A stretch of DNA of 64,000 nt from BD1-7 clade bacterium. GTDB lineage: Bacteria; Pseudomonadota; Gammaproteobacteria; Pseudomonadales; DT-91. Location: positions 149,690-213,689 of the forward strand of contig CACSIO010000023.1 of NCBI GenBank assembly GCA_902705865.1. Direction: 5' to 3'. The notes under the pieces were generated by a model. The model worked only from the letters and a program-made list of their open reading frames with translations, was not told the DNA's origin and searched no databases. The translations under genes and the position numbers were made by a program. This document shows positions 1 to 9,600 of the stretch, in pieces. Each line of letters starts with the position of its first letter. The first letter of the stretch is position 1.

Positions 1-2
1 CG

Positions 3-269
3 CAATTGATTCAAAGTACCGGCCACGATTGGCGCTCACAGCAGATGCAGGCTTATTATGCACACAGTCAGGCGCTGGTGTTCTATCTACAGTCGAGCCC
101 AGAGGGTCGCCGCTGGTTATCGACTTACCTGAACCAACAAGCACTTAATCCGTGCCAAACCATCAACATCGGCCTACATGTTGAAAAGCACTACAGCGGC
201 GGTGTTACGGCAATGCAGCAGGGGTTCACCCAATGGGCACAAACTCAGCCACCTGCGCATCAGTACTAA
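3..269 (+). CDS. C-terminal fragment of an unknown protein (5' end outside window)
   Basis: The frame is open to the left edge of the window, so only the last 88 or so codons are present and the TTG at position 6 need not be a start. The visible part holds a YYAHSQALVFYL stretch followed by residues suggesting a helix and a Gln-rich tail. This resembles the C-terminal end of peptidase-MA/gluzincin-type proteins, where a Tyr-Ala-x-Ser helix follows the zinc site. That is only a resemblance, because no HExxH motif is in the window. It ends 271 bases before the thiamine-binding gene, which has its own promoter, so they are probably separate transcription units. Function is not assigned. Confidence 0.55.
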   Translation, partial: QLIQSTGHDWRSQQMQAYYAHSQALVFYLQSSPEGRRWLSTYLNQQALNPCQTINIGLHVEKHYSGGVTAMQQGFTQWAQTQPPAHQY

Positions 270-428
270 ACCGTTCATGCGCCAACACACAGTCTGAATC
301 CTTGTTGCATTCAGTCGAGAATTAGCGGCACCGCGAAAACTCATCTAACGACATCGATATATGCCTATCAGATATATGGCTATCTATTGCATGTACGAAT
401 GCCTATCGTGTCCATCACCGTCAAACAT

Positions 429-457
429 CTGACATGCTGTAAATAGCGCTTTATAAT
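429..457 (+). promoter_or_regulatory. Sigma-70-type promoter for the thiamine-binding gene pair
   Basis: CTGACA (429-434) and TATAAT (452-457) are separated by 17 bases. That is five of six and six of six matches to consensus. It lies about 84 bases ahead of the ATG at 541 and is the only good promoter seen in this gap. Three near-copies of ATGSCTATC (361, 376, 399) lie just upstream. Confidence 0.65.
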
Positions 458-540
458 AAAGTCATCGAAAGGTAAATCGACGGTGCTAAAATGCCTCTAA
501 CGACACAGCCTTTCAAGTAACATAATGGATGAGGTGAACA

Positions 541-849
541 ATGTTGGTGATCGTCGATTTTTGTCTGGTTCCGCTTGGCGTCGGTGTCTCGTTATCGCCG
601 TACATTGCCCGTTGTCAGACGATTTTTGAAAATGCCGGCTTGGATTACAAAATGCATGCCTATGGCACAAACATCGAAGGGGAATGGCAGGCCGTATTTG
701 CGGCCATTGAAGAGTGCCATCGCATGATCCACGAGATGGGCGCGCCGCGAATTACGTCAACCATCAAGCTCGGCACGCGCAGTGATAAAACCCAACATAT
801 GCAGGATAAAATCAACAGTGTGGAGCGCATTCTGAGCCATGACGACTAA
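541..849 (+). CDS. MTH1187/UPF0045-family thiamine-binding-like protein
   Basis: 102 residues, the usual length for the MTH1187/YqgV family of small ferredoxin-like-fold proteins, some of which bind thiamine. Family features visible are the N-terminal hydrophobic strand ending PLGVGVSLSPYIARC, the central LDYKMHAYGTNIEGEW segment and the C-terminal ITSTIKLGTRSDK strand with a following helix. A GAGGTGA ribosome-binding site lies six bases before the ATG. The protein is cytosolic and its physiological role is not settled for the family. Its last 11 bases overlap the next gene, which suggests translational coupling. No TPP riboswitch is visible in the short leader. Confidence 0.8.
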   Translation: MLVIVDFCLVPLGVGVSLSPYIARCQTIFENAGLDYKMHAYGTNIEGEWQAVFAAIEECHRMIHEMGAPRITSTIKLGTRSDKTQHMQDKINSVERILSHDD

Positions 850-1273
850 TACCAGCCCGGTAATGCATGCCCGCAAGAAAATGCGTAAAACCGGCATCCA
901 TCTGGAATACAGTAAACAATACCGAGTAAAACTGATTCTACTGAAGCCGATTGTAGATTGGTATGTACCCTGCAACTTTGCAGGGTGGGACGATAATTTT
1001 CTACAATCCCATCGTCAGTTTCACAACATGTCGCAGAAATTTTCACTGTTGAAAAACGCCCGTATGATGAGCTTGATTGGTGAAGTTGGTGGGCACCGTG
1101 TTGATCTGGGAAAACGCTGGCGCAAGGCCGATAAACAACCCTTTGTTTTATGTTTAAAAGAGCTCTTACCCGGTAAACCGGTAGAAGGCGAATTGAAAGT
1201 TTGCCTCAATGACGCCTCTGGCTTTTTCTGGAATAACCGAGGTAGCTATCAGCTGGAAATAGAAACCCTGTAG
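839..1273 (+). CDS. Orphan hypothetical protein coupled to the thiamine-binding gene
   Basis: 144 residues, not recognised. It begins inside the preceding gene (ATGACGACTAA, 11-base overlap) and ends 48 bases before a strong terminator, so both genes probably form one transcript. It is basic at the N-terminus (RKKMRK) and has no signal peptide or membrane segment. The middle has conserved-looking aromatic stretches (DWYVPCNFAGW) and the C-terminus has SGFFWNNRG followed by a beta-like end. Downstream in-frame ATGs at codons 9 and 15 are alternative starts. The overlap and terminator support a real gene, but function is unknown. Confidence 0.6.
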   Translation: MTTNTSPVMHARKKMRKTGIHLEYSKQYRVKLILLKPIVDWYVPCNFAGWDDNFLQSHRQFHNMSQKFSLLKNARMMSLIGEVGGHRVDLGKRWRKADKQPFVLCLKELLPGKPVEGELKVCLNDASGFFWNNRGSYQLEIETL

Positions 1274-1320
1274 TTATTTTCACCGTAGACTTATCCACAA
1301 CGACGTCCATAATCGCCCAC

Positions 1321-1353
1321 AAAAAAAGCCCTGCAAAATGCAGGGCTTTTTGT
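1321..1353. terminator. Bidirectional Rho-independent terminator
   Basis: Perfect 13-bp arms (A5-GCCCTGCA and TGCAGGGC-T5) around an AAA loop, with T tracts on both strands. It sits between the convergent orphan gene (+) and the SulP gene (-). Confidence 0.92.
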
Positions 1354-1407
1354 TAACCACCTACGCCTTTATCAGCTGAATATACACTCAGCCGAACCGG
1401 CGGTTTA

Positions 1408-2973
1408 TTAAGCAATAGCATCATCCGCGACAAAATACTTCGGATCTTCAACAACGTTAGCTTCTACCAAGTCGCCAGCTTTAGACAATAAACGCTTACA
1501 ATCACCACTCAAGTGAATCAAATGCAAGGTTTTACCCGCTTGCTGATAACGCTCTGCTAAGCCATCGATCGCAGTAATACCGGAATGATCAGCAACGCGT
1601 GAATGAGCAAAATCAATCACCACATCATCTAAGTCATCTGCCGGTGTAAATTGCTCGACAAACTCCGAGGTTGAGGCAAAAAACAGTGGGCCATGTACTT
1701 CATAATACGTCGAATTTTCACGCCCTTCACGACGAATCACCGAGATGTGTTTGGCATGTTCCCATGCAAACGCCAACGCTGATACGATCACACCAACAAC
1801 AACCGCAAAGGCCAAGTCGGTTGCCACGGTAACACCAGAAACCAGAATGATCACCAAGGCATCCATACGCGGTACCTTGTTCATAATGCGGAAGCTGGAC
1901 CATTCAAACGTACCGATAACCACAATAAACATAACGCCAACCAGAGCAGCAACCGGAATCTGTTCGATCAATGAAGAAGCAAACAAGATAAACGCCAATA
2001 AACTCAAGGCTGCGGTAATACCGGATAAACGGCCACGGCCGCCGGAGTTAACATTAATCATGCTTTGGCCGATCATCGCACAGCCACCCATGCCGCCAAA
2101 GAAGCCTGTTACAACGTTAGCAACGCCCTGGCCCACACATTCTTTATTGCCACGACCCCGTGTTTCGGTCACTTCGTCAATCAAACGCAGCGTCAACAAA
2201 GATTCAATCAAACCAATGGCCGCTAAAACGAGTGAGTATGGGAAGATAATTTGCAGGGTTTCAAGATTCAACGGTACGGTAGGAATATGGAAACTCGGGA
2301 AACCACCGGCGATAGAAGCCACATCACCCACTGTACGTGTGTCGATGTTTAAACCAACAACCAGCAAGCTGACAAACACGATAGCAACCAATGAAGAAGG
2401 AATCGCCGTCGTCAGTTTCGGCAAGAAGTGAATAATACCCATGGTTAAAGCAACCAGCCCCAGCATTACATACAGCTGACTACCTTGCATCCAGGCAACG
2501 TCAACAATAGAGCCTTCAAACGAGGTACCCTGTAGCCAACCCGTGCCGCCTTCAATACCAAACTGCCCGAGCTGCGCGAGGAAAATAACAATCGCCAGGC
2601 CGTTTACAAAACCCAGCATGACCGGGTGCGGCACCATCCGAATAAACTTACCCAGACGCAGCACACCCGCCAGCACCTGCATAATGCCCATCAGCACAAC
2701 AGCCGCAAATAGATATTCAACACCGTGATCCGCGACCAGCGCGACCATCACGACGGCCAAAGCACCGGTAGCACCAGAGATCATGCCTGGGCGCCCACCA
2801 ATGCAGGAAGTGATCAACCCCACCATAAACGCCGCATACAAACCCACCAGTGGTTCAACGCCTGCAACAAAGGCAAATGCCACAGCTTCAGGTACCAAGG
2901 CCAAAGCCACGGTTAACCCGGATAATACGTCGTTTTTGATACCGGCTCGGCCGGCACCCTGAAGATCGATCAT
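1408..2973 (-). CDS. SulP-family anion transporter with STAS domain
   Basis: 521 residues from the ATG at 2973, chosen because AAGGGG lies seven bases upstream; an in-frame codon at 3000 would add nine residues without support. SulP proteins move sulfate, bicarbonate or other anions across the inner membrane. Residues 10-410 form about ten to twelve membrane segments, with the family's glycine-rich signature [13 protein letters not shown] near residue 292. A STAS domain occupies about 425-505, with [12 protein letters not shown] as its core loop. The [12 protein letters not shown] segment before the signature is closer to the BicA-like bicarbonate group than to DauA, but the substrate cannot be fixed from sequence. 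The gene stands alone and ends at a strong terminator. Confidence 0.88.
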   Translation of the reverse strand: MIDLQGAGRAGIKNDVLSGLTVALALVPEAVAFAFVAGVEPLVGLYAAFMVGLITSCIGGRPGMISGATGALAVVMVALVADHGVEYLFAAVVLMGIMQVLAGVLRLGKFIRMVPHPVMLGFVNGLAIVIFLAQLGQFGIEGGTGWLQGTSFEGSIVDVAWMQGSQLYVMLGLVALTMGIIHFLPKLTTAIPSSLVAIVFVSLLVVGLNIDTRTVGDVASIAGGFPSFHIPTVPLNLETLQIIFPYSLVLAAIGLIESLLTLRLIDEVTETRGRGNKECVGQGVANVVTGFFGGMGGCAMIGQSMINVNSGGRGRLSGITAALSLLAFILFASSLIEQIPVAALVGVMFIVVIGTFEWSSFRIMNKVPRMDALVIILVSGVTVATDLAFAVVVGVIVSALAFAWEHAKHISVIRREGRENSTYYEVHGPLFFASTSEFVEQFTPADDLDDVVIDFAHSRVADHSGITAIDGLAERYQQAGKTLHLIHLSGDCKRLLSKAGDLVEANVVEDPKYFVADDAIA

Positions 2974-3330
2974 GATGACCCCTTGGCAGACTCTGCACAC
3001 GATAGAGGCTGAAAGCCGATAGTTCGTGCTGCAAATTCGATTAACGAACCTCTGATTCCATAACGCGTATGACTCTGCGAAACCAAACCGATCAAAAAGC
3101 GCATGCTAGACACATAAGTTCGCTTTTTGCGGGTTTATTCCGATCAGATCGTCACGTGTCATATGACGCAGAAGTGCTGGATATTGGTGACTCGAAAAAG
3201 GCGCGAAGTGTACAGGCCAAGGCAGGCAAAGGCAAGATAACTGTTTATTTTTCAACCAGATTTCAGGTAGTGGGCCGCTGGAGCCACACGCTGGCTATTT
3301 TTGACAAGACCAAGAAGGGAAATGGCGAAC
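2974..3330. other. Intergenic region upstream of the SulP gene and downstream of the hydrolase
   Basis: 357 bases with no convincing gene. A plus-strand 99-codon frame (3069-3368) crosses it but runs into the hydrolase gene antisense and has no ribosome-binding site or family resemblance. The region should carry the SulP promoter on the minus strand, but no hexamer pair is clear. It contains a 9-bp inverted repeat, CAAAAAGCG (3093-3101) and CGCTTTTTG (3121-3129), with a 19-base loop. Confidence 0.5.
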
Positions 3331-4224
3331 CTATTGGCCTTGCGAAACGGCATCACTCGTTACATTAACGGCACGATCACCCTCGGGCTTGAGCTTACCG
3401 TTGGCTAAAAAGTACAGCAGCTCCTGACGATTATCTTCATCCAACCATGCTTGATTGTGGCCACCAGCAAAGCTCAATAGCGATTTCGGCGCGTGGGCTG
3501 CTGCAAACAAGGTCTCTGCATGGGAGTATTCTACCAGTTTATCGTCATGGCCGTGCACAATCAGCAGGGGCACCGGAGCGATGTCGGCGATCACATCGAC
3601 AGGGTTGAATTTGATCGGCAACAACCAACTGGCCGGCAGTTGCACCGGCCAGGTCAACCAATTGCGCGACATCACTTGCTGCACAATCAACGGGTAAGCA
3701 CTAAACCCGGAATCCAAAACCACCGCTTGTGTTGCCGCTTTTACATCGGGCGTAGTGGCAACCACAAACCCCGACATCGCAGCGCCCAAACTCTGGCCAT
3801 AAACAAAGTGCGGAGTATCAGGATATTGTGCGTACAACCAACGCAAGCTAGTACGAATATCTTTGAGCGAATTTGCGAGATCTACCTCGCCTTGGGAATC
3901 CCCGAAGCCACGATAATCGATCATAAACACGTCATAACCTTCATCCGTCAGCCACCCCGCTTGAATCACGTGGTATGAAAGGTTATTGGAATTGCCATGA
4001 AAATACGCAACGACACCTTTGCGTCCGGCCGTGCGTGCGGGGAACAACCAGGCATCGAGTTCGATACCATCAAACGCAAATAACGTCAGATCGTCATAGA
4101 AGTAGCCTTTTTCTTCGGGCTTGTAGAAGGTTTTATCCGATGGATAAAACATCACCTGGGTACAACCGGCTAACCATACGCAGGCAAGCACCAACAAGGG
4201 TCGCAGTATATTCACTCGGGTCAT
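3331..4224 (-). CDS. Lipoprotein alpha/beta hydrolase (serine hydrolase)
   Basis: 297 residues starting at MTRVNILRPLLV. This start gives a clean lipoprotein signal with lipobox LAGC and the modified Cys at residue 21, so the enzyme should be membrane-anchored in the envelope. Alpha/beta-hydrolase features are an HGNSNN oxyanion-type loop near residue 76, the nucleophile elbow GQSLG (Ser about 145), an Asp in HGHDDKLV (about 227) and a His in GGHNQAW (about 256). It resembles the YfhR/BEM46-like family of hydrolases, whose substrates are mostly unknown. The neighbour upstream on the same strand is 179 bases away, so it is probably transcribed alone. Confidence 0.82.
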   Translation of the reverse strand: MTRVNILRPLLVLACVWLAGCTQVMFYPSDKTFYKPEEKGYFYDDLTLFAFDGIELDAWLFPARTAGRKGVVAYFHGNSNNLSYHVIQAGWLTDEGYDVFMIDYRGFGDSQGEVDLANSLKDIRTSLRWLYAQYPDTPHFVYGQSLGAAMSGFVVATTPDVKAATQAVVLDSGFSAYPLIVQQVMSRNWLTWPVQLPASWLLPIKFNPVDVIADIAPVPLLIVHGHDDKLVEYSHAETLFAAAHAPKSLLSFAGGHNQAWLDEDNRQELLYFLANGKLKPEGDRAVNVTSDAVSQGQ

Positions 4225-4403
4225 GGAACAAACACGGTCTGTTATTTTCCACCAGCTTAGCCGATATGTAGGTCGAACCACCAGCCAATCGAGCGCCATT
4301 GTTGGTCATTGGCCAAACAGATTCGACCCACTATCGCGTCAATAACCCCTGATTCGCGCCGCCCAGGTAGCCAGAGGGCAAACCCTCCGACCGAATTGAT
4401 CCA

Positions 4404-4979
4404 TCAAAACTGATAGCGCAAGCCCAATGAGAAGGCATTGCCGTCAGCAAACTCGACTTCACCAAACGCCATGAGCCCATCAACAAAGGTATAACGCGCA
4501 CCACCACTGATGCCAATATTGGTATCCCCGGCGGTTTGCAGGTCGGCGTTGCCATATACTTCGGCGTTAGGGGCTACTTGGTATCGAACACCACCGCCAA
4601 GACGCACACCAATATCGGTGTCACTCCAGTTATTCAGCGCGGTGTACAAGGTCTGAATTTGCGCGCGTACCACCAAATCCAATCCCGGCACATCCTCTGG
4701 CACAATCTGCTGATGATATTCGGTTCCGATACGCCAGTCTGAATATTTCACATCATTCTCTGAGGAATATACAACACCGCCACTAACGGCCCAGTTGTCG
4801 GCGACATCATGTGAGGCTTTCAAGTTAAAGCCGTTACCGCGATTTTCAGTAGTTGTAAAACCGCCTTCAACATAGTTGTAACTGAATACACTGGGTTTTG
4901 CAGTCGCAAAAAAGTCGCCATCCGCACAAGCTACGGAACACGAACCCAATAAAAGAGAAGCAATTAAAAGTTTTTTCAC
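4404..4979 (-). CDS. Small outer-membrane beta-barrel protein
   Basis: 191 residues. I chose the GTG at 4979 because it follows a GGAA ribosome-binding site and begins a proper signal peptide (VKKLLIASLLLGS, cleavage near CADG). The mature part is a run of alternating polar and hydrophobic strands rich in Gly, Tyr and Asn. It ends in LGLRYQF, the terminal Phe being the usual BAM recognition residue of outer-membrane barrels. The number of strands suggests an eight-strand barrel. It resembles OmpW/OprF-like or YfaZ-type small barrels, but no specific family is certain. Its function is unknown. Confidence 0.72.
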   Translation of the reverse strand: MKKLLIASLLLGSCSVACADGDFFATAKPSVFSYNYVEGGFTTTENRGNGFNLKASHDVADNWAVSGGVVYSSENDVKYSDWRIGTEYHQQIVPEDVPGLDLVVRAQIQTLYTALNNWSDTDIGVRLGGGVRYQVAPNAEVYGNADLQTAGDTNIGISGGARYTFVDGLMAFGEVEFADGNAFSLGLRYQF

Positions 4980-5325
4980 GTCAGTTCCATTTTGTTTCAC
5001 TTCGTTATGCGCCGGTATTGTAAACACACAACAAAGGCCGTCAATGAACAAGTTCTCAAACCGAAACGACAATGATCATGATGTTCGCGTCAGCTAAATA
5101 TAGGTGCTTCAGCAGGCAGGCTGATACCTAACACAACACACTGAAACCCCATATTGTCGATTTATACATAACCTATTCACACAAGATACCACTGCCAATT
5201 GGAGGAAAATTCACAAATTTACCGTGGTGTATTTCTTTGTAAGACAACAAACATAGTTTGTGTGTTATCTTGCGCGCCGTTTATTGGACCCGCATATTTT
5301 ATGCCTCTCTCAGAAGCGGAGCTTT
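4980..5325. other. Divergent intergenic region between barrel protein and secreted orphan
   Basis: 346 bases between two genes reading away from each other, so promoters for both should lie here. It holds a perfect 15-bp palindrome (ACAAAC-ATA-GTTTGT, 5247-5261), 65 bases before the ATG of the secreted protein, that could be a regulator site. No hexamer pair is good enough to call and no small gene is evident. Confidence 0.5.
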
Positions 5326-5847
5326 ATGAAAAATCTAATCTGTATATTCCTATTTTTCTCGTGCCTTTTCCCTGCCATGCTGCACGCTGGCGAAACAGAC
5401 AACCATTGGGAACGTCGTTCATACAACGGATACCAAGCACTGTATCGTTGGGATGTTGGGCACAAACATCAAATGGCAATTATTAAAACCAGTGAAAATA
5501 CCGTGAATATTGCCGTGTTTGTTGGTTCCAATGATTTTTACGAATACACTCGACCGGAATACCGTTGGGAAAAAACCTTCATCAAACCGATAGAAAGTTA
5601 CATGTCGATTCAAGACAAGGGCTTTTCAATGATTGATAACGATGGCGCTAAAACTCGCTATTGGTTAGAACGCATCAAACACGATAATTATGTAATGTTT
5701 AAATTCAGAACAGCGCACAAACAAGAAGAGTTCGCGATGTTTGAACTCGAAGGTGCCGAGGCAGCAATTCAGCAGTTACTGGATCAAAAAACTGTCAAGA
5801 CAGCTGAATACCGTTACGGAAAACGTGTAAAGACTCAAACACACTAA
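5326..5847 (+). CDS. Secreted hypothetical protein
   Basis: 173 residues from the ATG at 5326, which follows CGGAG and begins a clear signal peptide (MKNLICIFLFFSCLFPAML, cleavage after LHA). An upstream in-frame ATG at 5260 lacks a ribosome-binding site. The mature part has many aromatic residues and alternating strands (YQALYRWDVGHKH, YRWEKTF, YVMFKFRTAH), suggesting a compact periplasmic or exported beta-rich domain. No catalytic motif or known family is recognised. It is followed after 33 bases by a very strong terminator and appears to be transcribed alone. Confidence 0.72.
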   Translation: MKNLICIFLFFSCLFPAMLHAGETDNHWERRSYNGYQALYRWDVGHKHQMAIIKTSENTVNIAVFVGSNDFYEYTRPEYRWEKTFIKPIESYMSIQDKGFSMIDNDGAKTRYWLERIKHDNYVMFKFRTAHKQEEFAMFELEGAEAAIQQLLDQKTVKTAEYRYGKRVKTQTH

Positions 5848-5880
5848 CCGAAAAACGGTATTTTCAGTCGTTCAGAATAG

Positions 5881-5919
5881 AAAAAGGGCCAATAGTTAAT
5901 GAAACTATTGGCCCTTTTT
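5881..5919. terminator. Strong bidirectional terminator
   Basis: Seventeen-bp perfect arms (A5-GGGCCAATAGTT and its complement) around AATGA, flanked by A5 and T5. It serves the secreted orphan on the plus strand and tex on the minus strand. Confidence 0.93.
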
Positions 5920-5999
5920 CTAAGCACTGCGTTTTAACAACGTAAACAGCGTGCGGAGTATCGATAAACTCACGTAATAAAAATACCGCGCACTACCTG

Positions 6000-8324
6000 C
6001 TAACGCTTCTTCTGCTTAGCATCCGCAAACGCTGCAGCAAATGCGTTATTTGACTGCGATGTTTGTTTACTGCCGTAGCCGCCCGGCTTGGGCTTGTTAC
6101 TGCCTCGACGCTCATTTTTGTTACCGCCAGCGCCACGCGATGCTTCTTGACCAGGTTCATCATCCAATCGCATCGACATACCAATACGCTTGCGCTGCAC
6201 ATCAACTTCCATCACTTTCACTTTGACGATATCACCAGCTTTCACCACATCACGCGGGTCTTTAACAAACTCATGAGACAGCGCCGAAATATGCACTAAT
6301 CCATCCTGATGCACACCCACATCCACAAATGCACCGAATGCAGTGACGTTTGTGACGGTACCCTCAAGAATCATCCCCGGTTTAAGATCAGAGATTTTTT
6401 CAACGCCGTCTTTGAAGTCTGCTGTTTTAAACTCAGGCCGAGGATCGCGACCGGGTTTATCCAGCTCTGAAATAATATCGGTCACCGTCGGAATACCAAA
6501 CTGCTCAGAGGTATAGTCAGCTGCTTTGAGACTTTTCAAAAAGCCAGGATCACCCATCAATGAACGGATTTCACGGCCGTTCTTATCCGCAATCAGCTGT
6601 ACAACCGAGTATGATTCCGGGTGCACGGCAGAGCGATCTAACGTATTCGTACCATCCATAATGCGCAAAAAACCCGCCGCTTGTTCGAAGGTTTTATCAC
6701 CAAAGCGAGCGACTTTTTTGAGTTCGTTACGGGCTTTGAAAACACCGTGCTGGTCACGAAAATCCACAATATTCTGTGCTAATCGGGCGTTTAAACCCGA
6801 GACGCGGCTAAGCAAGGCAACAGACGCCATGTTAACGTCAACACCAACGGCGTTTACACAATCTTCTACCACTGCATCTAGGCCACGTGCCAACTGTGTT
6901 TGGCTCACATCATGCTGATACTGGCCAACCCCGATGGCTTTCGGTTCGATCTTCACCAATTCGGCTAACGGATCTTGTAATCGGCGAGCAATCGATACCG
7001 CACCACGAATGGTGACATCTAAATCAGGAAATTCCTTTGCCGCAAACTCAGAGGCCGAATACACCGACGCGCCCGCTTCTGAGACGACGATCTTTTTCAG
7101 CCCCAATTTAGGGAATTGTTTGATGATATCGCCAACAAATCGATCAGTTTCACGCGAGGCGGTGCCATTACCAATGGCGACAAGCTCAGCGTTGTACTTC
7201 TCGGCCAGCTGAATCACCTTAGCCGCAGCTTCTGCGATTTTGTTCTGCGGTTGATGTGGGTAAATCGTCGCGTAATCCAGCAGTTTACCGGTGTTATCAA
7301 CAACCGCGACCTTAGTACCGGTGCGTAGGCCTGGATCCAAACCGATGGTTGTTTTTGGGCCTGCCGGTGCTGCCAGCAACAAATCTTTGAGGTTGTCTGC
7401 GAAGACATGAATCGCGGCGTCTTCAGCTCGATCACGCAAATCGCCGAGTAAATCGGTTTCTAGGTGAGAGTGCAGTTTAACGCGCCATGTCCAACGCACC
7501 ACTTCACGTAACCAAGTATCGGCACTGCGCCCTTCGTCTTTAATACCAACATGCTTGGCTACCATCAACTCGCAGGGGTGCACTAGAGGCTTTTCTTCAC
7601 CATGGTCAAGATCGACTTTGACCGACAAAACTCCCTCATTGCGCCCTCGAAACACTGCCAACGCCCGGTGAGATGGCACTTTCGCGAAGATTTCAGAATA
7701 CTCGAAATAGTCGCGGAATTTCTCGCCGTCCTGCTCCTTGCCGTCAACCAATTGGCTGATCACACAACCTTCGTCTCGAAGAAACTGACGCAATTTCGCC
7801 AGCAAGGTAGCGTCTTCAGCAAAACGCTCCATCAGAATATATTTGGCACCATCCAGCGCAGCTTTGATATCAGCAATGCCTTTGTCGGCATCGACATAGG
7901 CAGCGGCCAAGTTGTCTGGAACTTGTGTCGGGTCAGCAAACAACGCTTCGGCTAATGGCTCTAACCCTGCCTCAATCGCAATTTGACCTTTGGTACGGCG
8001 CTTTTTCTTGTAGGGCAGATAAAGATCTTCCAACGTGTTTTTGGTTTCGGCATTGTTGATCGCCGAAGTCAGCGCAGGCGTGAGCTTGCCTTGCTCTTCA
8101 ATACTGGCAAGGATCGTTTGTTTGCGATCCTGCAATTCACGTAGGTAACGCAGACGGTCTTCGAGGGTTCGTAGCTGTGTGTCATCCAGCCCTCCGGTGA
8201 CTTCTTTCCGGTAACGAGAGATAAAAGGCACCGTGGAGCCTTCATCAAGCAGGTTAACAGCAGCAGCGACCTGATTGGCGCCCACGTTTAATTCATTGGC
8301 AATGACGGCGTGAATATTGTTCAT
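6000..8324 (-). CDS. tex: Tex, S1-domain transcription accessory / RNA-binding protein
   Basis: 774 residues, matching the normal Tex length. The start at [12 protein letters not shown] aligns with the E. coli protein, while the longer frame adds 11 residues without support. Visible domains are the N-terminal helical region ([17 protein letters not shown] near residue 28), a YqgF-like nuclease fold beginning at GLDPGLRTG, helix-hairpin-helix segments ([18 protein letters not shown]) and a C-terminal S1 domain from about 645 ([21 protein letters not shown]). A basic Gly/Asn/Ser-rich tail follows. Tex is a cytosolic nucleic-acid-binding protein linked to transcription and RNA metabolism. The gene is monocistronic and bounded downstream by the 5.9 kb terminator. 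Confidence 0.96.
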   Translation of the reverse strand: MNNIHAVIANELNVGANQVAAAVNLLDEGSTVPFISRYRKEVTGGLDDTQLRTLEDRLRYLRELQDRKQTILASIEEQGKLTPALTSAINNAETKNTLEDLYLPYKKKRRTKGQIAIEAGLEPLAEALFADPTQVPDNLAAAYVDADKGIADIKAALDGAKYILMERFAEDATLLAKLRQFLRDEGCVISQLVDGKEQDGEKFRDYFEYSEIFAKVPSHRALAVFRGRNEGVLSVKVDLDHGEEKPLVHPCELMVAKHVGIKDEGRSADTWLREVVRWTWRVKLHSHLETDLLGDLRDRAEDAAIHVFADNLKDLLLAAPAGPKTTIGLDPGLRTGTKVAVVDNTGKLLDYATIYPHQPQNKIAEAAAKVIQLAEKYNAELVAIGNGTASRETDRFVGDIIKQFPKLGLKKIVVSEAGASVYSASEFAAKEFPDLDVTIRGAVSIARRLQDPLAELVKIEPKAIGVGQYQHDVSQTQLARGLDAVVEDCVNAVGVDVNMASVALLSRVSGLNARLAQNIVDFRDQHGVFKARNELKKVARFGDKTFEQAAGFLRIMDGTNTLDRSAVHPESYSVVQLIADKNGREIRSLMGDPGFLKSLKAADYTSEQFGIPTVTDIISELDKPGRDPRPEFKTADFKDGVEKISDLKPGMILEGTVTNVTAFGAFVDVGVHQDGLVHISALSHEFVKDPRDVVKAGDIVKVKVMEVDVQRKRIGMSMRLDDEPGQEASRGAGGNKNERRGSNKPKPGGYGSKQTSQSNNAFAAAFADAKQKKR

Positions 8325-8494
8325 GATGAAGATCTTCGTAATGGTCCGATAGCCCAAAAAACGGCGTTCGACATTAAATAAGGGAATCGGGGTGGATGCA
8401 ACCGCCCTTGATCAGTTTTACCGCACAGGTATCGAAAAACAAGAAATAAACGGTACAACCAAGCGAGACTATTTATAGCCCATACGCAATAGCA

Positions 8495-8806
8495 TCAACG
8501 CAAATGCGCCTTCAACCGTACCTGCGCTACCTCCAGCATAACGAGCACTTCACAGGGGGAATACTTCTCAAGCAACGCCGCGGTACGGTAGTTACTCCAC
8601 TCTGCGACCGGATCAAATTGAGTTTGGTTACGAAAATTCAATTCCTTGATGCCAACTAGACATTCACCCTGCATTTTTGCGGCTTCAAGAGCACTTTGGC
8701 TCAAGGCTGCGGATGTAAACCGCTTTGAAATCATCTGATAGTTATAGTCATCGGCCATTGCTGTCGATGTTACTAGCAAAAACAGGGCAATCAAATACGT
8801 TCTCAT
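8495..8806 (-). CDS. Small secreted protein of unknown function
   Basis: 103 residues with a textbook signal peptide (MRTYLIALFLLVTSTAMA, cleavage before DDYNY), leaving a mature protein of about 84 residues with two cysteines (GECLVG and SPCEVL). The Cys pair could form a disulfide in the periplasm. No family is recognised. The stop lies 170 bases from tex, and the start lies 50 bases from the end of the cupin gene on the same strand, so it may be co-transcribed with the cupin. Confidence 0.65.
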   Translation of the reverse strand: MRTYLIALFLLVTSTAMADDYNYQMISKRFTSAALSQSALEAAKMQGECLVGIKELNFRNQTQFDPVAEWSNYRTAALLEKYSPCEVLVMLEVAQVRLKAHLR

Positions 8807-8856
8807 AATGCGGTACCAGCGGAGTTATCGGTATATTATTAACAACATCTAACGGG

Positions 8857-9336
8857 TTATTTTTTACCGGCACCCGGTTCATCGACCTCTGCAATATCAA
8901 CAAGATCCCACGCCATGCCTGGGTTACGATAAAGGCGTTTACCCAAGTTGGGATAATCCGCCACATCATGATCCAATCGCTGGCCAACAACAATACAGGC
9001 TAACGGTTTATCACTGTTGTTAACTAACGAGTGTGCTTCGCCACCCGCAGGAAACCCCAGAAAGTCGCCCGGCCCAATATCAAATACATCATCACCAATG
9101 CGCGCGATACCCGTGCCCTCAAGCACAAATACACATTCGTCTTCATGATAGTGCTTGTGGTGTTCTGTTGATTCAGCACCTGCCGGCACAGTAATCATGT
9201 GAAAGCCAAATCCTGTGATACCAGTTTTATCACCTAAAGATTTATTAATGCGCCGAGCATTCTCGTTGAGATAATGGGTTTTCTCTGTACCTGCAAAGGC
9301 CTCGATGGCGGCACGACTGATTATATTTGATGTCAT
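8857..9336 (-). CDS. Single-domain cupin protein
   Basis: 159 residues. The ATG at 9336 follows TGGAGC, so it is preferred over an in-frame codon 33 bases upstream. The first cupin motif is seen in HHKHYHEDECVFVLEG (His, His, Glu metal ligands) and the second in GDFLGFPAGGEAHSLVN with the fourth ligand His. Such proteins bind a divalent metal and act as isomerases, dioxygenases or sensors; nothing here selects among these. The C-terminal segment (YPNLGKRLYRNPGMAWDLVD) is typical of a conserved uncharacterised cupin group in Proteobacteria. The protein is cytosolic and the gene is divergent from the RND operon. Confidence 0.82.
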   Translation of the reverse strand: MTSNIISRAAIEAFAGTEKTHYLNENARRINKSLGDKTGITGFGFHMITVPAGAESTEHHKHYHEDECVFVLEGTGIARIGDDVFDIGPGDFLGFPAGGEAHSLVNNSDKPLACIVVGQRLDHDVADYPNLGKRLYRNPGMAWDLVDIAEVDEPGAGKK

Positions 9337-9539
9337 CGGGGCTCCAGAAAAGTGCGATGGCTTAATCATAAACAGTTCACACTAACATTTAGATCATGGC
9401 CGATCTAGACTCCCTCAAACGATCATCTAAGACCAGGTAGTGATCTTAACGTTCTGTATCAATCGTTCGGCTAGATCGCCATCTCCGTTAATGATCAAAC
9501 CGTCTCTCCGGAGATTCACACTTCTTAATCATCATCCGA

Positions 9540-9568
9540 TTGCCGCTATTTTTAGTATGCTCTATTAT
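9540..9568 (+). promoter_or_regulatory. Sigma-70-type promoter of the first RND operon
   Basis: TTGCCG (9540-9545), 17-base spacer, TATTAT (9563-9568). It ends 32 bases before the ATG of the adaptor gene, which is preceded by AGGGGGA. A TCTCCGGAGA palindrome lies upstream at about 9505. Confidence 0.65.
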
Positions 9569-9600
9569 CGTGCGGGCAATAATTCAGGGGGATCTACATT

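Noticed and set aside
470-540. TPP riboswitch ahead of the thiamine-binding-like gene
   Set aside because: The leader is too short and lacks the conserved CUGAGA core.
3069-3368. 99-codon plus-strand frame
   Set aside because: No ribosome-binding site, no family resemblance, and its end is antisense to the hydrolase gene.
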